Below, in pieces: positions 15,842-24,747 of a stretch of 33,107 nucleotides of DNA (position 1 is the stretch's first letter; each line of letters starts with the position of its first letter). The stretch is from assembly GCA_051657245.1 (NCBI GenBank), contig JBOFKI010000104.1, positions 1 through 33,107 of the forward strand, written 5' to 3'. The notes below the pieces were generated by a model. That model was not told where the DNA came from and searched no databases. It saw only the letters and a program-made list of their open reading frames with translations. The stretch is from JBOFFI01 sp051657245 (GTDB lineage Bacteria; Pseudomonadota; Alphaproteobacteria; Holosporales; JBOFFI01). A program made the position numbers and the translations under genes.

Positions 15842-16822
15842 ATGAAGCAAGCCAAAATTGCCTTAGTTGGTGCTGGAAATATCGGGGGAACCCTTGCGTT
15901 TTTAAGTTCGCTTAAGCAGTTGGGTCATGTTGTCTTGTTTGATGAAATTGAGGGCATTCCCCAAGGGAAAGCACTTGATTTGTCCCAATGCGCTCCCCTT
16001 GAATTGACAGACAGCCACGTGTCGGGCGTACAAAGCTATGCTGATTTAGAGGGAAGTGACGTCGTGATTGTGACGGCAGGATTCCCCCGAAAACCTGGTA
16101 TGAGCCGTGATGATCTTTTAGAAGGGAATGCGCGCGTCATCCGCCAAGTTGGCCAATCTTTGAAAAAATACTGCCCAGATGCCTTTGTGATTGTGGTCAC
16201 CAATCCGTTGGACGCGATGGTTTGGGTGATGCAAGAGGCGACCGGCTTTCCCTATAATCGGGTGGTTGGCATGGCAGGCGTTTTAGACAGTGCGCGCTTT
16301 CGAACTTTTTTGGCCCAGGCTCTGGGCGTTTCGTTTCAAGACGTACACGCAACGGTGATGGGCGGTCACGGAGACGCGATGGTGCCCCTCGTGCGCTATG
16401 CAACGGTATCGGGCATTCCCCTTCCTGATTTGATTAAAATGGGGTGGATATCCCAAGAAAAAGTAGACGAAATCGTCAAGCGAACCCGAGGGGGTGGCGG
16501 AGAAATTGTGAACCTGCTCAAAACAGGCTCGGCTTTTTATGCCCCCGCAGTTTCAGCCCTTACCATGGCCGAGGCCTACCTTCGGGACGCAAAACGTGTC
16601 TTGCCTTGTGCCGCATGGCTGGACGGCCCTTACGGTGTTAAGGGGGTTTACGCAGGCGTTCCGGTTGTGATTGGCTCTCAAGGGGTTGAAAAGGTGATAG
16701 ATCTTCCCTTAACGCCTGAAGAAAAGACTCTGTTTTTGGAGTCAGTAGACGGCGTGCGGGAACTGGTTGATGATTTAAAAAAATTAGAGTGTAAACAAGC
16801 TTCGCTTCCCCGTGCGCTTTAG
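15842..16822 (+). CDS. mdh: Malate dehydrogenase
   Basis: 326 aa from ATG 15842, chosen because AAAGGAGA lies about 9 bases upstream; an in-frame ATG at 15812 would add ten basic residues over the binding site. It oxidises malate to oxaloacetate with NAD+ (TCA cycle). NAD motif GAGNIGG at residues 8-14. Substrate Arg residues are in AGFPRKPGMSRDDLL and in GVLDSARFRTF, and the catalytic His is in TVMGGHGDAMVP. It belongs to the lactate-dehydrogenase-like malate dehydrogenase group used by alphaproteobacteria. It is the first gene of the mdh-sucCDAB-lpd block, with a 134-base gap to sucC. Confidence 0.96.
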   Translation: MKQAKIALVGAGNIGGTLAFLSSLKQLGHVVLFDEIEGIPQGKALDLSQCAPLELTDSHVSGVQSYADLEGSDVVIVTAGFPRKPGMSRDDLLEGNARVIRQVGQSLKKYCPDAFVIVVTNPLDAMVWVMQEATGFPYNRVVGMAGVLDSARFRTFLAQALGVSFQDVHATVMGGHGDAMVPLVRYATVSGIPLPDLIKMGWISQEKVDEIVKRTRGGGGEIVNLLKTGSAFYAPAVSALTMAEAYLRDAKRVLPCAAWLDGPYGVKGVYAGVPVVIGSQGVEKVIDLPLTPEEKTLFLESVDGVRELVDDLKKLECKQASLPRAL

Positions 16823-16834
16823 CAAACGGGTGGA

Positions 16835-16863
16835 TTGTAGGGGCTGAAAAACTCGTGTATGGT
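16835..16863 (+). promoter_or_regulatory. Candidate promoter upstream of sucC
   Basis: TTGTAG (16835-16840) and TATGGT (16858-16863) are separated by exactly 17 bases, in the 134-base gap between mdh and sucC. Match to the sigma-70 consensus is 3/6 and 4/6, so this is a weak candidate. It would give sucC a promoter separate from mdh, with a leader of about 85 bases. Confidence 0.25.
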
Positions 16864-16956
16864 GAGGAGCTTTAATCTTGGGTTGTCCTAAAAGGTGATT
16901 TTTTTGGGCCTGTCATGAGAGATGTAGCAAGTTTGGAAATAAAGGTGATTTAGATA

Positions 16957-18126
16957 ATGAATATTCATGAGTATCAAGCAAAGGGGTTGTTGGCGTCTTT
17001 TGGCATTCCGTTGCTCAAAGGGGGAATCGCTTTTACCCCTGAAGAAGCTTTGCGAGAAGCTCAAAAAATAGGCGGCGATTTGTGGGTTGTAAAAGCCCAG
17101 ATTCACGCAGGAGGGCGCGGCAAAGGAGGCGGCGTTAAGCTTGCGAAATCTACCCATGAGGTGAGCAATATCGCTCAGCAGATTCTTGGGATGCAGCTGA
17201 TCACACCCCAAACAGGCCCCCAAGGCAAAAAAGTTGAGCGGGTTTACATTGAAGCAGGCTACACCTACGCCCATGAATATTACCTCAGCTTTCTGCTAGA
17301 TCGAGAACGCTCTTGCATCACTGTCATCGCCTCCACCGAGGGTGGAATGGCAATTGAAGAGGTTGCCGCACGCGCGCCAGAAAAAATTTTAACGGTTCCC
17401 ATTGATCCGCTCATGGGTTTTCAAGGTTTTTATGCACGCCAATTGGCATTTGGCCTTGGGTTTCAAGGCAAACAAGCCAGTGGATTTATGAAACTTTTGA
17501 AAAATTTGTATGAAGCTTTCAAATCTCTGGATGCCGACCTTATTGAAATCAACCCCCTGGTTCTAACCAAAGACGGGGAATTCATGGTGCTGGATGCGAA
17601 GATGTCTTTTGATGACAATGCGCTTTATCGCCATGATGCTGTAAAGGCGCTTCGGGATTTGGCAGAGGAAGACCCTTCTGAGATTGAGGCTTCTAAATAT
17701 GGGCTTAACTATATTAAACTGGATGGCAACATTGGTTGTATGGTAAACGGCGCAGGCCTAGCCATGTCCACCATGGATATTATCCAGCTTTATGGCGGAA
17801 CACCTGCAAACTTTTTGGATGTAGGAGGCGGCGCCACCCGTGAACAAGTCACCGCTGCTTTTAAGCTTTTATTGGGAGACTCTAATGTTCAAGGGGTGTT
17901 GGTGAATATTTTTGGTGGCATCATGCGGTGCGACATTATTGCCCAAGGGATCATCGACGCAGCCAAAGAGGTGAATTTACATGTTCCCCTCGTGGTGCGC
18001 CTGGAGGGCACAAATGTTGAGATGGGTAAAAAAATTCTGGAAGGATCTGGGCTGCCCATTATGACAGCCCATGATTTGGCAGATGCAGCAGAAAAAATTG
18101 TGAACGCGATAGGAAAGGGTCAATAA
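16957..18126 (+). CDS. sucC: Succinyl-CoA synthetase beta subunit
   Basis: 389 aa, normal length. Together with SucD it converts succinyl-CoA to succinate with formation of ATP or GTP. The N-terminal MNIHEYQAKGLLASFGIP and the ATP-grasp region with KAQIHAGGRGKGGGVK are typical, as is the metal-binding EINPLVLTKDG. The C-terminal domain carries NIFGGIMRCDIIAQGI at the subunit interface. Its start has AAAGGTG 9 bases upstream. sucD begins directly after its stop codon (TAA then ATG), so the two subunits are coupled for equal synthesis. Confidence 0.97.
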   Translation: MNIHEYQAKGLLASFGIPLLKGGIAFTPEEALREAQKIGGDLWVVKAQIHAGGRGKGGGVKLAKSTHEVSNIAQQILGMQLITPQTGPQGKKVERVYIEAGYTYAHEYYLSFLLDRERSCITVIASTEGGMAIEEVAARAPEKILTVPIDPLMGFQGFYARQLAFGLGFQGKQASGFMKLLKNLYEAFKSLDADLIEINPLVLTKDGEFMVLDAKMSFDDNALYRHDAVKALRDLAEEDPSEIEASKYGLNYIKLDGNIGCMVNGAGLAMSTMDIIQLYGGTPANFLDVGGGATREQVTAAFKLLLGDSNVQGVLVNIFGGIMRCDIIAQGIIDAAKEVNLHVPLVVRLEGTNVEMGKKILEGSGLPIMTAHDLADAAEKIVNAIGKGQ

Positions 18127-18999
18127 ATGGCTGTTTTAGTTGATCAACATACGAAGGTAATCTGTCAAGGATTTACGGGTCAGCACGGCACTTTCCACTC
18201 CGAGCAGGCTATTGCCTATGGGACGAAGATGGTGGGCGGTGTCACACCAGGCAAAGGGGGCACAACCCATTTAGGCTTGCCGGTTTTTGACACGGTTCGT
18301 GGGGCGGTGGAAAAAACGGGAGCCAATGCTTCTGTCATCTATGTCCCGCCACCTTTTGCAGCAGACGCTATTCTCGAAGCCATTGAAGCAAAGGTTCCTC
18401 TGGTGGTCTGCATCACCGAAGGCATTCCGGTGCTGGATATGATGCGGGTAAAGCGTGCGCTGGTGGGAAGCGAAACACGCCTCATTGGGCCGAACTGTCC
18501 TGGTATCATCACGCCGGATGCTTGCAAAATTGGGATCATGCCGGGCCACATCCACCGTCGTGGAAAGATTGGGATTGTGTCCCGATCCGGAACGTTGACC
18601 TATGAAGCCGTGGCCCAAACCACAGCGGTAGGGCTTGGGCAGTCTACCTGCATTGGTATTGGGGGCGACCCCATCCACGGTACGGGTTTTGTGGATTGCT
18701 TAACGCTATTTTTAGAAGATCCAGAAACAGAAGGTATTGTTTTGATTGGTGAGATTGGCGGAAACGGGGAAGAGAACGCTGCGGCATTCTTGAAGAACCA
18801 TCCTGTCAAAAAGCCAACCGTTGGATTTATTGCTGGGCGCACAGCACCTCCTGGAAGACGGATGGGCCATGCAGGCGCTGTGATCTCTGGCGGACAAGGC
18901 GGAGCCGATAGTAAAATTGAAGCACTTCGGGAAGCTGGTGTGAGGGTGTCAGATTCTCCCGCTACAATAGGCCAGACGATGAAAGAGATGATGGGGTAA
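18127..18999 (+). CDS. sucD: Succinyl-CoA synthetase alpha subunit
   Basis: 290 aa, normal length. It binds CoA through a Rossmann fold: ICQGFTGQHGTFHSEQAIAYGTKMVGGVTPGKGG near the N terminus, and GPNCPGIITP in the CoA ligase region. The phosphorylated His is in RMGHAGAVISGG near residue 245. The ATG abuts the sucC stop. It is followed by a 61-base gap to sucA on the same strand. Confidence 0.97.
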   Translation: MAVLVDQHTKVICQGFTGQHGTFHSEQAIAYGTKMVGGVTPGKGGTTHLGLPVFDTVRGAVEKTGANASVIYVPPPFAADAILEAIEAKVPLVVCITEGIPVLDMMRVKRALVGSETRLIGPNCPGIITPDACKIGIMPGHIHRRGKIGIVSRSGTLTYEAVAQTTAVGLGQSTCIGIGGDPIHGTGFVDCLTLFLEDPETEGIVLIGEIGGNGEENAAAFLKNHPVKKPTVGFIAGRTAPPGRRMGHAGAVISGGQGGADSKIEALREAGVRVSDSPATIGQTMKEMMG

Positions 19000-19060
19000 C
19001 CCTACAAAGATGGACGACATTACAAGACTGGATTTAAAGCTTTAAGGGGGAAAGCGGAAC

Positions 19061-22006
19061 ATGCAGGGGATACACACGCTGGCAAATGGCCAACAGGATG
19101 CAGGGGAAAACTTAATTGATGTTTCCCCTGAGAACCGCTTTTTCATTCAGCATTTATATGAAGTCTATTTAGAAAACCCGTCGGCCCTTTCTCCAGCCTG
19201 GCAAGCCCTGTTTCAGTCGTTAGGAGATGGCGCTTCAGGCATCACCGCAGATCTCCAAGGCCCCAGCTGGGGTGTGTATCCAAGGCAATTCTGGGAAGAG
19301 ACGGCCACGCCCACCCCTGCTTCTGCTAAAAGAGAGCGCTCAGTCAGAAATGGTGCGGACCAGGGGGCAAAAGTTGCCTTCTCCAGCGCTGCTCCTTCTT
19401 CTGACGCTTTGGAAGCTTCGAGGGTTTTTTTAGGAGTGTCCCAGTTGGCCCGAGCCTACCGGATTAAAGGACATTTAGCAGCCCAGCTGGACCCCTTAAA
19501 TTTAGAGACAAGAGCTTTCCCAGAAGAGCTTGCTCCCCAAGCCTATGGCTTGAGTGAGCAAGACTTAAAAAAGTCGGTTTCTTTGAACGGAATTTTGCCT
19601 GCGGGCTCGTTTGGACAGACCCAAGTCTCTGCCCAAACAGTTCTTGATTTCTTGAAAGCTGTTTACTGCGGTTCCCTCGGAGCCGAATTTATGTATATCC
19701 AAGATGCACGGGAGAAGCTTTGGCTTCAAGATGCCTTGGAAACCCAAGCCTATCAGCAGCAATTGGGCCCTGAGATCAAGAAAGCCCTTTGGAAAGATCT
19801 GCTCAAGGCAGACCTGTTTGAGCGGTTCTTAGCGGTCAAATATCCCGCCGCCAAGCGATTTGGCTTGGAAGGTGGAGAGAGCTTAATTCCTTCTTTAGAA
19901 CAGATTTTAGCGCGGGCCACGGCTTGCGGGGTGGAGCAGGCTGTTCTGGGAATGGCCCACAGGGGACGCTTGAACGTGCTCCACAACGTGCTGGGGCTTC
20001 CCGCGGAAAATTTCTTCGCACAGTTTGCTGGTAAAACCGTGAGCGCTGAAGATGTTCAAGGCTCGGGGGATGTGAAATATCACCTGGGGGCTTCTGCGGA
20101 TCGAACTTTTGAAGGTCGCAAGATTCACCTTTCTCTAACGGCTAACCCTTCACATCTGGAATCAGTGAACCCTGTTGTGTTGGGAAAGGTACGGGCTAAG
20201 CAAGATCAGTTGAAGGATGAAGATCGTACAAAAGTTCTAGGCATTCTGATCCATGGGGATGCAGCCTTTGCTGGGCAAGGTGTCGTAGCAGAGTCCCTTG
20301 TACTCTCCCAATTAGAAGGCTATTGCACGGGGGGAACCCTTCATCTCATCATCAACAACCAAATTGGGTTTACCACAAGCCCTAAATATTCCCGCTCTTC
20401 GGTCTATTGCTCAGACCTTGCAAAGATGATCCAAGCCCCCATCTTCCACGTGAATGGAGATGATCCCGAAGCAGTGGCGGTAGCCTCTTGGATTGCCATG
20501 GACTACATCAAGCGGTTCCAGCGGGATGTTGTGATTGACCTGGTGTGTTACCGCCGCCATGGCCACAATGAAATTGATGAGCCCTCCTTCACCCAGCCGC
20601 GGATGTACCAAAAGATAGCCCAGCACCCTCCCGTGCAAGAGCTCTATAGCCAAAAATTGATTCAAGAACAGGTTGTAGAAGCAGGCCAGGTGGAAGCAGA
20701 AAAAGCAGCGATTCAAGGCAAGCTTCAACAAGCGTTTGAAGACGCGGCCTCCTATGTTTCTCCTAAAGCAGATTGGTTAGAAGGTCATTGGGCCGGCTTT
20801 GAAACTCCCTCAGAGGATGTCTTATTGAAAGCGCCTGAAACAGGTGTGCCAGAAAGCTTGCTTCAAGAGCTCACAACCCATTTATCTCAAATTCCCCACT
20901 CTTTTGCGCTACACCCTAAGTTACGTCGCTTCTTGAGCCAGCGGGAAGAGATGGCTTTAGGGAAAGCCCCCCTTGATTGGTCCACGGGAGAAGCCCTTGC
21001 TTTTGGCACCCTGCTTCAGGAAAGCATTCCCGTTCGCTTGAGCGGGCAAGATTGCGGCAGGGGAACCTTCACCCAGCGCCATGCTGTTTTTATCGATCAA
21101 GAAGACGAACAGCCCTATATATCTCTCAACCATTTAAAGCATCAGCTTGCGTTTTTAGAATGTTTGGACAGCCCCCTTTCTGAGGCGGGTGTTTTGGGGT
21201 TTGAGCTGGGCTATAGCCTTGCAAACCCAAATTGTTTGGTCCTTTGGGAAGCCCAGTTTGGAGATTTCGCAAACGGAGCCCAGGTGATCATTGACCAGTA
21301 TATCGCAGCGGGAGAGGCTAAATGGCTTCGGATGTCGGGTTTGGTGATGCTGCTGCCCCATGGCTATGAGGGACAAGGGCCAGAGCATTCTTCCGCTCGC
21401 CTTGAGCGTTATCTTCAGCTGTGTGCGGAAAACAATTTACAGGTTGTCAATTGCTCAACGCCAGCCAATTACTTTCATGCCTTGCGGCGCCAAGTTCACA
21501 GGTCTTTCCGAAAACCCCTGATTGTGATGACGCCTAAATCCTTGCTTCGTAACCGTCAGGCGGTTTCCCCCTTGAAAGCGTTTGCTTCTGGCACTTCATT
21601 CCAAGCGGTTATTCCTGATTTAACAGTCAATCCACAGGCCGCAAGCAGGGTTGTGCTGTGCTCAGGGAAAGTCTATTACGATCTGTTGGAAGCACGGAAC
21701 AAAGCCAACAAAACAGATGTAGCGCTGGTGCGGCTTGAGCAATTTTACCCCTTTCCTGAGAAAATTTTGGAAACGTTGCTCGGCAGTTTTGGCCCACAGA
21801 CAACGGTTGTCTGGTGCCAAGAAGAGCCTGAAAATGCAGGAGCGTGGTCATTCCTTGACAGAAGGCTTGAAAAAGTGGTTAAACCGCAGGGTAAGCAAGA
21901 TGTTCTCTATGCGGGGCGTTCTGCATCTGCTTCAACAGCAACAGGGTTTCACGGTCGCCACCTTGCAGAGCGAGAAGAGCTGATCAACAAAGCATTAGGT
22001 TTTTAG
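19061..22006 (+). CDS. sucA: 2-oxoglutarate dehydrogenase E1 component
   Basis: 981 aa, near the usual 940-990. This thiamine-diphosphate enzyme decarboxylates 2-oxoglutarate and transfers succinyl to the lipoyl group of SucB. The N-terminal 2-oxoglutarate dehydrogenase E1 lead is present (ENRFFIQHLYEVYLENPSA). Further motifs are GMAHRGRLNVL, the thiamine-binding HGDAAFAGQGVVAESL, and ARLERYLQLCAENN in the transketolase-like pyrimidine domain. The C-terminal WCQEEPENAGAWSF is also typical. An AAGGGGG site precedes the ATG. sucB begins 23 bases after the stop. Confidence 0.97.
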   Translation: MQGIHTLANGQQDAGENLIDVSPENRFFIQHLYEVYLENPSALSPAWQALFQSLGDGASGITADLQGPSWGVYPRQFWEETATPTPASAKRERSVRNGADQGAKVAFSSAAPSSDALEASRVFLGVSQLARAYRIKGHLAAQLDPLNLETRAFPEELAPQAYGLSEQDLKKSVSLNGILPAGSFGQTQVSAQTVLDFLKAVYCGSLGAEFMYIQDAREKLWLQDALETQAYQQQLGPEIKKALWKDLLKADLFERFLAVKYPAAKRFGLEGGESLIPSLEQILARATACGVEQAVLGMAHRGRLNVLHNVLGLPAENFFAQFAGKTVSAEDVQGSGDVKYHLGASADRTFEGRKIHLSLTANPSHLESVNPVVLGKVRAKQDQLKDEDRTKVLGILIHGDAAFAGQGVVAESLVLSQLEGYCTGGTLHLIINNQIGFTTSPKYSRSSVYCSDLAKMIQAPIFHVNGDDPEAVAVASWIAMDYIKRFQRDVVIDLVCYRRHGHNEIDEPSFTQPRMYQKIAQHPPVQELYSQKLIQEQVVEAGQVEAEKAAIQGKLQQAFEDAASYVSPKADWLEGHWAGFETPSEDVLLKAPETGVPESLLQELTTHLSQIPHSFALHPKLRRFLSQREEMALGKAPLDWSTGEALAFGTLLQESIPVRLSGQDCGRGTFTQRHAVFIDQEDEQPYISLNHLKHQLAFLECLDSPLSEAGVLGFELGYSLANPNCLVLWEAQFGDFANGAQVIIDQYIAAGEAKWLRMSGLVMLLPHGYEGQGPEHSSARLERYLQLCAENNLQVVNCSTPANYFHALRRQVHRSFRKPLIVMTPKSLLRNRQAVSPLKAFASGTSFQAVIPDLTVNPQAASRVVLCSGKVYYDLLEARNKANKTDVALVRLEQFYPFPEKILETLLGSFGPQTTVVWCQEEPENAGAWSFLDRRLEKVVKPQGKQDVLYAGRSASASTATGFHGRHLAEREELINKALGF

Positions 22007-22028
22007 GTCTTAAGAAGGGAAAAAAATT

Positions 22029-23225
22029 ATGGGGCAAGCGCAACCAAAGGAAATTAAAGTCCCTGAAATGGGAGAATCTGTCACAGAAGCAACCCTCGCC
22101 CGTTGGCTGAAGAAAGAGGGAGATCCTGTTAAGCTGGATGAAACCTTGGCTGAGCTGGAGACGGATAAAGTAACCCTAGAGGTGTCGGCTCCGGCAGCAG
22201 GGGTGTTAAGCCAAATCCTAAAGGCCCAAGGGGAGACCGTCACAGTGGGAGATTTGATCGCCCTGTTGACCCCCGGTGAAGCAGGTGCAGCAGCACCGGT
22301 AGCTTCGACGACTCCGCCTCCCCCCCCAGCGGCAACACCTGCAGCAGCACCGGTAGCGCCTACATCTGCTGGAACACCTGCTTTTCCTGCTGCAAAAAAG
22401 ATGATGACAGAACAAAACGTTACCGCAGACACAGTCCCCGGGACTGGCAAAGGCGGGCGCATCACGAAGGGAGATGTGTTGCAAGCCATCGCTCAACCAG
22501 CCGCAGCAGCGCCTTCTGCAAATGAGCGCTTGGAAGAGCGCGTGCCCATGACGCGCCTGCGGCAGAAAATTGCTGAACGCCTTAAGTCTGCCCAAAATAC
22601 GGCGGCGATTCTTACCACCTTTAACGAGATTGATATGAGCCGAGTGATGGGTCTTCGGGATCGCCTCAAAGAGCCTTTTGAAAAGAAGCATGGCGTGAAA
22701 CTTGGGTTTATGTCTTTCTTCGTGAGGGCATGCTTGCTTGCCTTGAAGGAAATTCCTGCGGTGAATGCAGAAATTCGCGGCAATGAGATTGTTTATAAGA
22801 ATTATTACGATGTCGGGGTTGCTGTGGGAACCCCCCAGGGGCTTGTGGTGCCTATTTTGAGAAACGCCCACGTGTTGAGCTTTGCCGATATTGAAAAGCA
22901 GATTGGCGCTTTAGGTTTAAAAGCCAGAGACGGAAAGCTTTCCATCGAAGATCTCACGGGTGGAACCTTCACCATCTCCAACGGCGGTGTTTATGGCTCC
23001 TTAATGTCGACGCCCATCTTGAACCCGCCCCAATCAGGTATTTTGGGCATGCACAAAATCCAAAAGCGCCCTATTGCTGTGGGAAATGCCGTGGAGATTC
23101 GTCCCATGATGTACATTGCCTTGTCCTATGACCATCGCATCATCGACGGTCGAGAAGCGGTGACCTTTTTGATCAGGGTGAAGGAGTGCCTCGAAGACCC
23201 AGAACGTTTAATGCTTGAGATCTAA
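22029..23225 (+). CDS. sucB: Dihydrolipoyllysine succinyltransferase (E2 of 2-oxoglutarate dehydrogenase)
   Basis: 398 aa. It moves succinyl from E1 to CoA and forms the core of the complex. The lipoyl domain has Lys47 in ELETDKVTLEV. A flexible Ala/Pro linker lies at residues about 82-117. The E1/E3-binding domain is PAAKKMMTEQNVTADTVPGT (about 119-138) and onward, and the catalytic domain ends with YIALSYDHRIIDGREAV (His and Asp of the active site). The linker DNA carries an 18-base direct repeat with a 54-base period and a C8 run within the Pro codons. It lies between sucA and the second lpd gene in one operon. Confidence 0.97.
   Translation: MGQAQPKEIKVPEMGESVTEATLARWLKKEGDPVKLDETLAELETDKVTLEVSAPAAGVLSQILKAQGETVTVGDLIALLTPGEAGAAAPVASTTPPPPPAATPAAAPVAPTSAGTPAFPAAKKMMTEQNVTADTVPGTGKGGRITKGDVLQAIAQPAAAAPSANERLEERVPMTRLRQKIAERLKSAQNTAAILTTFNEIDMSRVMGLRDRLKEPFEKKHGVKLGFMSFFVRACLLALKEIPAVNAEIRGNEIVYKNYYDVGVAVGTPQGLVVPILRNAHVLSFADIEKQIGALGLKARDGKLSIEDLTGGTFTISNGGVYGSLMSTPILNPPQSGILGMHKIQKRPIAVGNAVEIRPMMYIALSYDHRIIDGREAVTFLIRVKECLEDPERLMLEI
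22286..22357 (+). repeat. Direct repeat in the sucB linker
   Basis: TGCAGCAGCACCGGTAGC occurs at 22286-22303 and, identical, at 22340-22357, a period of 54 bases (18 codons, in frame). It encodes the AAAPVA units of the interdomain linker. Recombination between the copies would change linker length by 18 residues without a frameshift. Confidence 0.85.
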
Positions 23226-23243
23226 GAAGAAAGAGAAACCCTT

Positions 23244-24650
23244 ATGACACAACAGGCGGATATCATCATCATAGGCGGAGGGCCTGGCGGCTATGTGGCA
23301 GCGATTCGGGCAGCTCAGCTTGGGTTTAAGGTCATGTGCGTGGAAAAACGCGCCACCCTTGGTGGCACGTGCTTGAACGAAGGGTGCATCCCTTCTAAGG
23401 CTTTGTTGCACTCGTCTCACCTCTATGAAGAAGCCTGCCATGGCCTTGTGAATCATGGCATCGTGACCCAAGGGGTTCAGCTTGACCTTGGCAACATGTT
23501 GGGGCGCAAAGATAAAGTGGTGGGAGAACTCACCAAAGGTATTGATTTTCTATTTAAGAAGAACAAAGTGCAGCGGGTTGTTGGAACAGCAAGCCTTAAA
23601 TCTGCCAAAACCGTTGAGGTTAAAACCCAAGCTGGTTTAGAAACCTGGGAGGCCTCCAAGGCTGTCATTCTTGCGACAGGTTCAGTTCCCATCACGATTC
23701 CAGGGGTAACGGTAGATGAAAAACAGATCGTTTCCTCTTCCGGTGCGCTGTCTTTGGAAAAAATCCCAAGCAGCATGGTTGTGATTGGCGGAGGATATAT
23801 TGGCCTTGAGCTTGGCTCTGTCTGGCGGCGTTTAGGGACAGATGTAACGGTGGTTGAATTTTTAGATCGCCTGGTTCCGGCTATGGATGCTGAGCTGGGG
23901 CTGGCGCTCCACAAAAGCCTTGAAAAACAAGGGATGAAATTTAAGCTTGGAACACGCGTTCAAGAAGCTATCCCTGGTAAATCAGGGATTCAGTTGAAAG
24001 TGATTTCCGCAGACGGCAAAGAAGAGACCCTTCAAACCGACTGCGTGTTGGTTTCTGTGGGCAGAAAACCCTACACAGAGGGCCTTGGGTTAGAAGCCCT
24101 TGGCATTGCCCCAGATGCTCGAGGTGTCGTTCAAGTCAACCCAAAAACCTTCGAGACAAATTGCCCAGGGCTTTACGCCATCGGAGATGTCATCCCTGGC
24201 CCCATGTTGGCCCACAAAGCTGAAGAAGAAGGCGTTGCGTTGGTGGAGATGTTGGCGGGGCAGGCAGGGCATGTGAACTATGCCGCGATCCCTTCAGTGG
24301 TCTACACCCATCCTGAAGCTGCCAGCGTTGGCCTAACGGAAGAGGCCCTCAAGCAAGCTGACGTCCAGTATAAAACCGGAAAATTCCCCTTCATGGCCAA
24401 TAGCCGTGCCAAAGCCAGTGGATCCTCCGAAGGCTGGGTCAAAATGTTGGCAGATGGAACGACAGACCAGTTGTTGGGGGTTCACGTGATCGGCCCTGAT
24501 GCCGGAACGTTGATTGCTGAGGCAGTGATAGCCATAGAATTTGGGGCGTCTTCAGAAGACCTGGCCCGCACTTGCCATGCTCACCCAACCCTCTCAGAAG
24601 CCATGAAAGAAGCGGCGCTTGCCGTGGATGCTCGAGCACTGCACAGTTAA
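23244..24650 (+). CDS. lpdA: Dihydrolipoyl dehydrogenase (E3) of the 2-oxoglutarate dehydrogenase complex, second copy
   Basis: 468 aa. It reoxidises the lipoyl groups of SucB. FAD motif GGGPGGYVAAIRAAQLG, redox disulfide GGTCLNEGCIPSKALLHSSHLYEEA with Cys43 and Cys48, NAD motif GGGYIGLELGSVWRRLG, and the C-terminal HAHPTLSEAMKEAAL with the catalytic His-Glu pair. The NEGCIPSK form and 19-base spacing after sucB identify it as the 2-oxoglutarate-complex E3. It is a different paralogue from the copy at 8151. It ends the TCA operon; a 97-base gap follows with no strong terminator. Confidence 0.96.
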   Translation: MTQQADIIIIGGGPGGYVAAIRAAQLGFKVMCVEKRATLGGTCLNEGCIPSKALLHSSHLYEEACHGLVNHGIVTQGVQLDLGNMLGRKDKVVGELTKGIDFLFKKNKVQRVVGTASLKSAKTVEVKTQAGLETWEASKAVILATGSVPITIPGVTVDEKQIVSSSGALSLEKIPSSMVVIGGGYIGLELGSVWRRLGTDVTVVEFLDRLVPAMDAELGLALHKSLEKQGMKFKLGTRVQEAIPGKSGIQLKVISADGKEETLQTDCVLVSVGRKPYTEGLGLEALGIAPDARGVVQVNPKTFETNCPGLYAIGDVIPGPMLAHKAEEEGVALVEMLAGQAGHVNYAAIPSVVYTHPEAASVGLTEEALKQADVQYKTGKFPFMANSRAKASGSSEGWVKMLADGTTDQLLGVHVIGPDAGTLIAEAVIAIEFGASSEDLARTCHAHPTLSEAMKEAALAVDARALHS

Positions 24651-24690
24651 TTTTTTTCATAAAAAAGATGGAAATGTGTGGACCCAAAGC

Positions 24691-24719
24691 TTGCTTGATG
24701 GTTTAGACTGCCCTATAGT
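24691..24719 (+). promoter_or_regulatory. Candidate promoter of the pstA-pstB-phoU operon
   Basis: TTGCTT (24691-24696) and TATAGT (24714-24719) are 17 bases apart, in the 97-base gap after lpdA. The -10 fits 5 of 6 positions and the -35 only 3 of 6. A weak -35 would suit an activator-dependent promoter such as one driven by PhoB, but no clear pho box was recognised. Confidence 0.33.
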
Positions 24720-24747
24720 GATGTATCTTTGAAGAAAATCCGAGTTA

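Noticed and set aside
22010..22871. Long reverse-strand frames opposite sucB, Ala/Gly/Val-rich or Cys/Arg-rich
   Set aside because: They come from the repetitive Ala/Pro linker codons of sucB read in the opposite direction.
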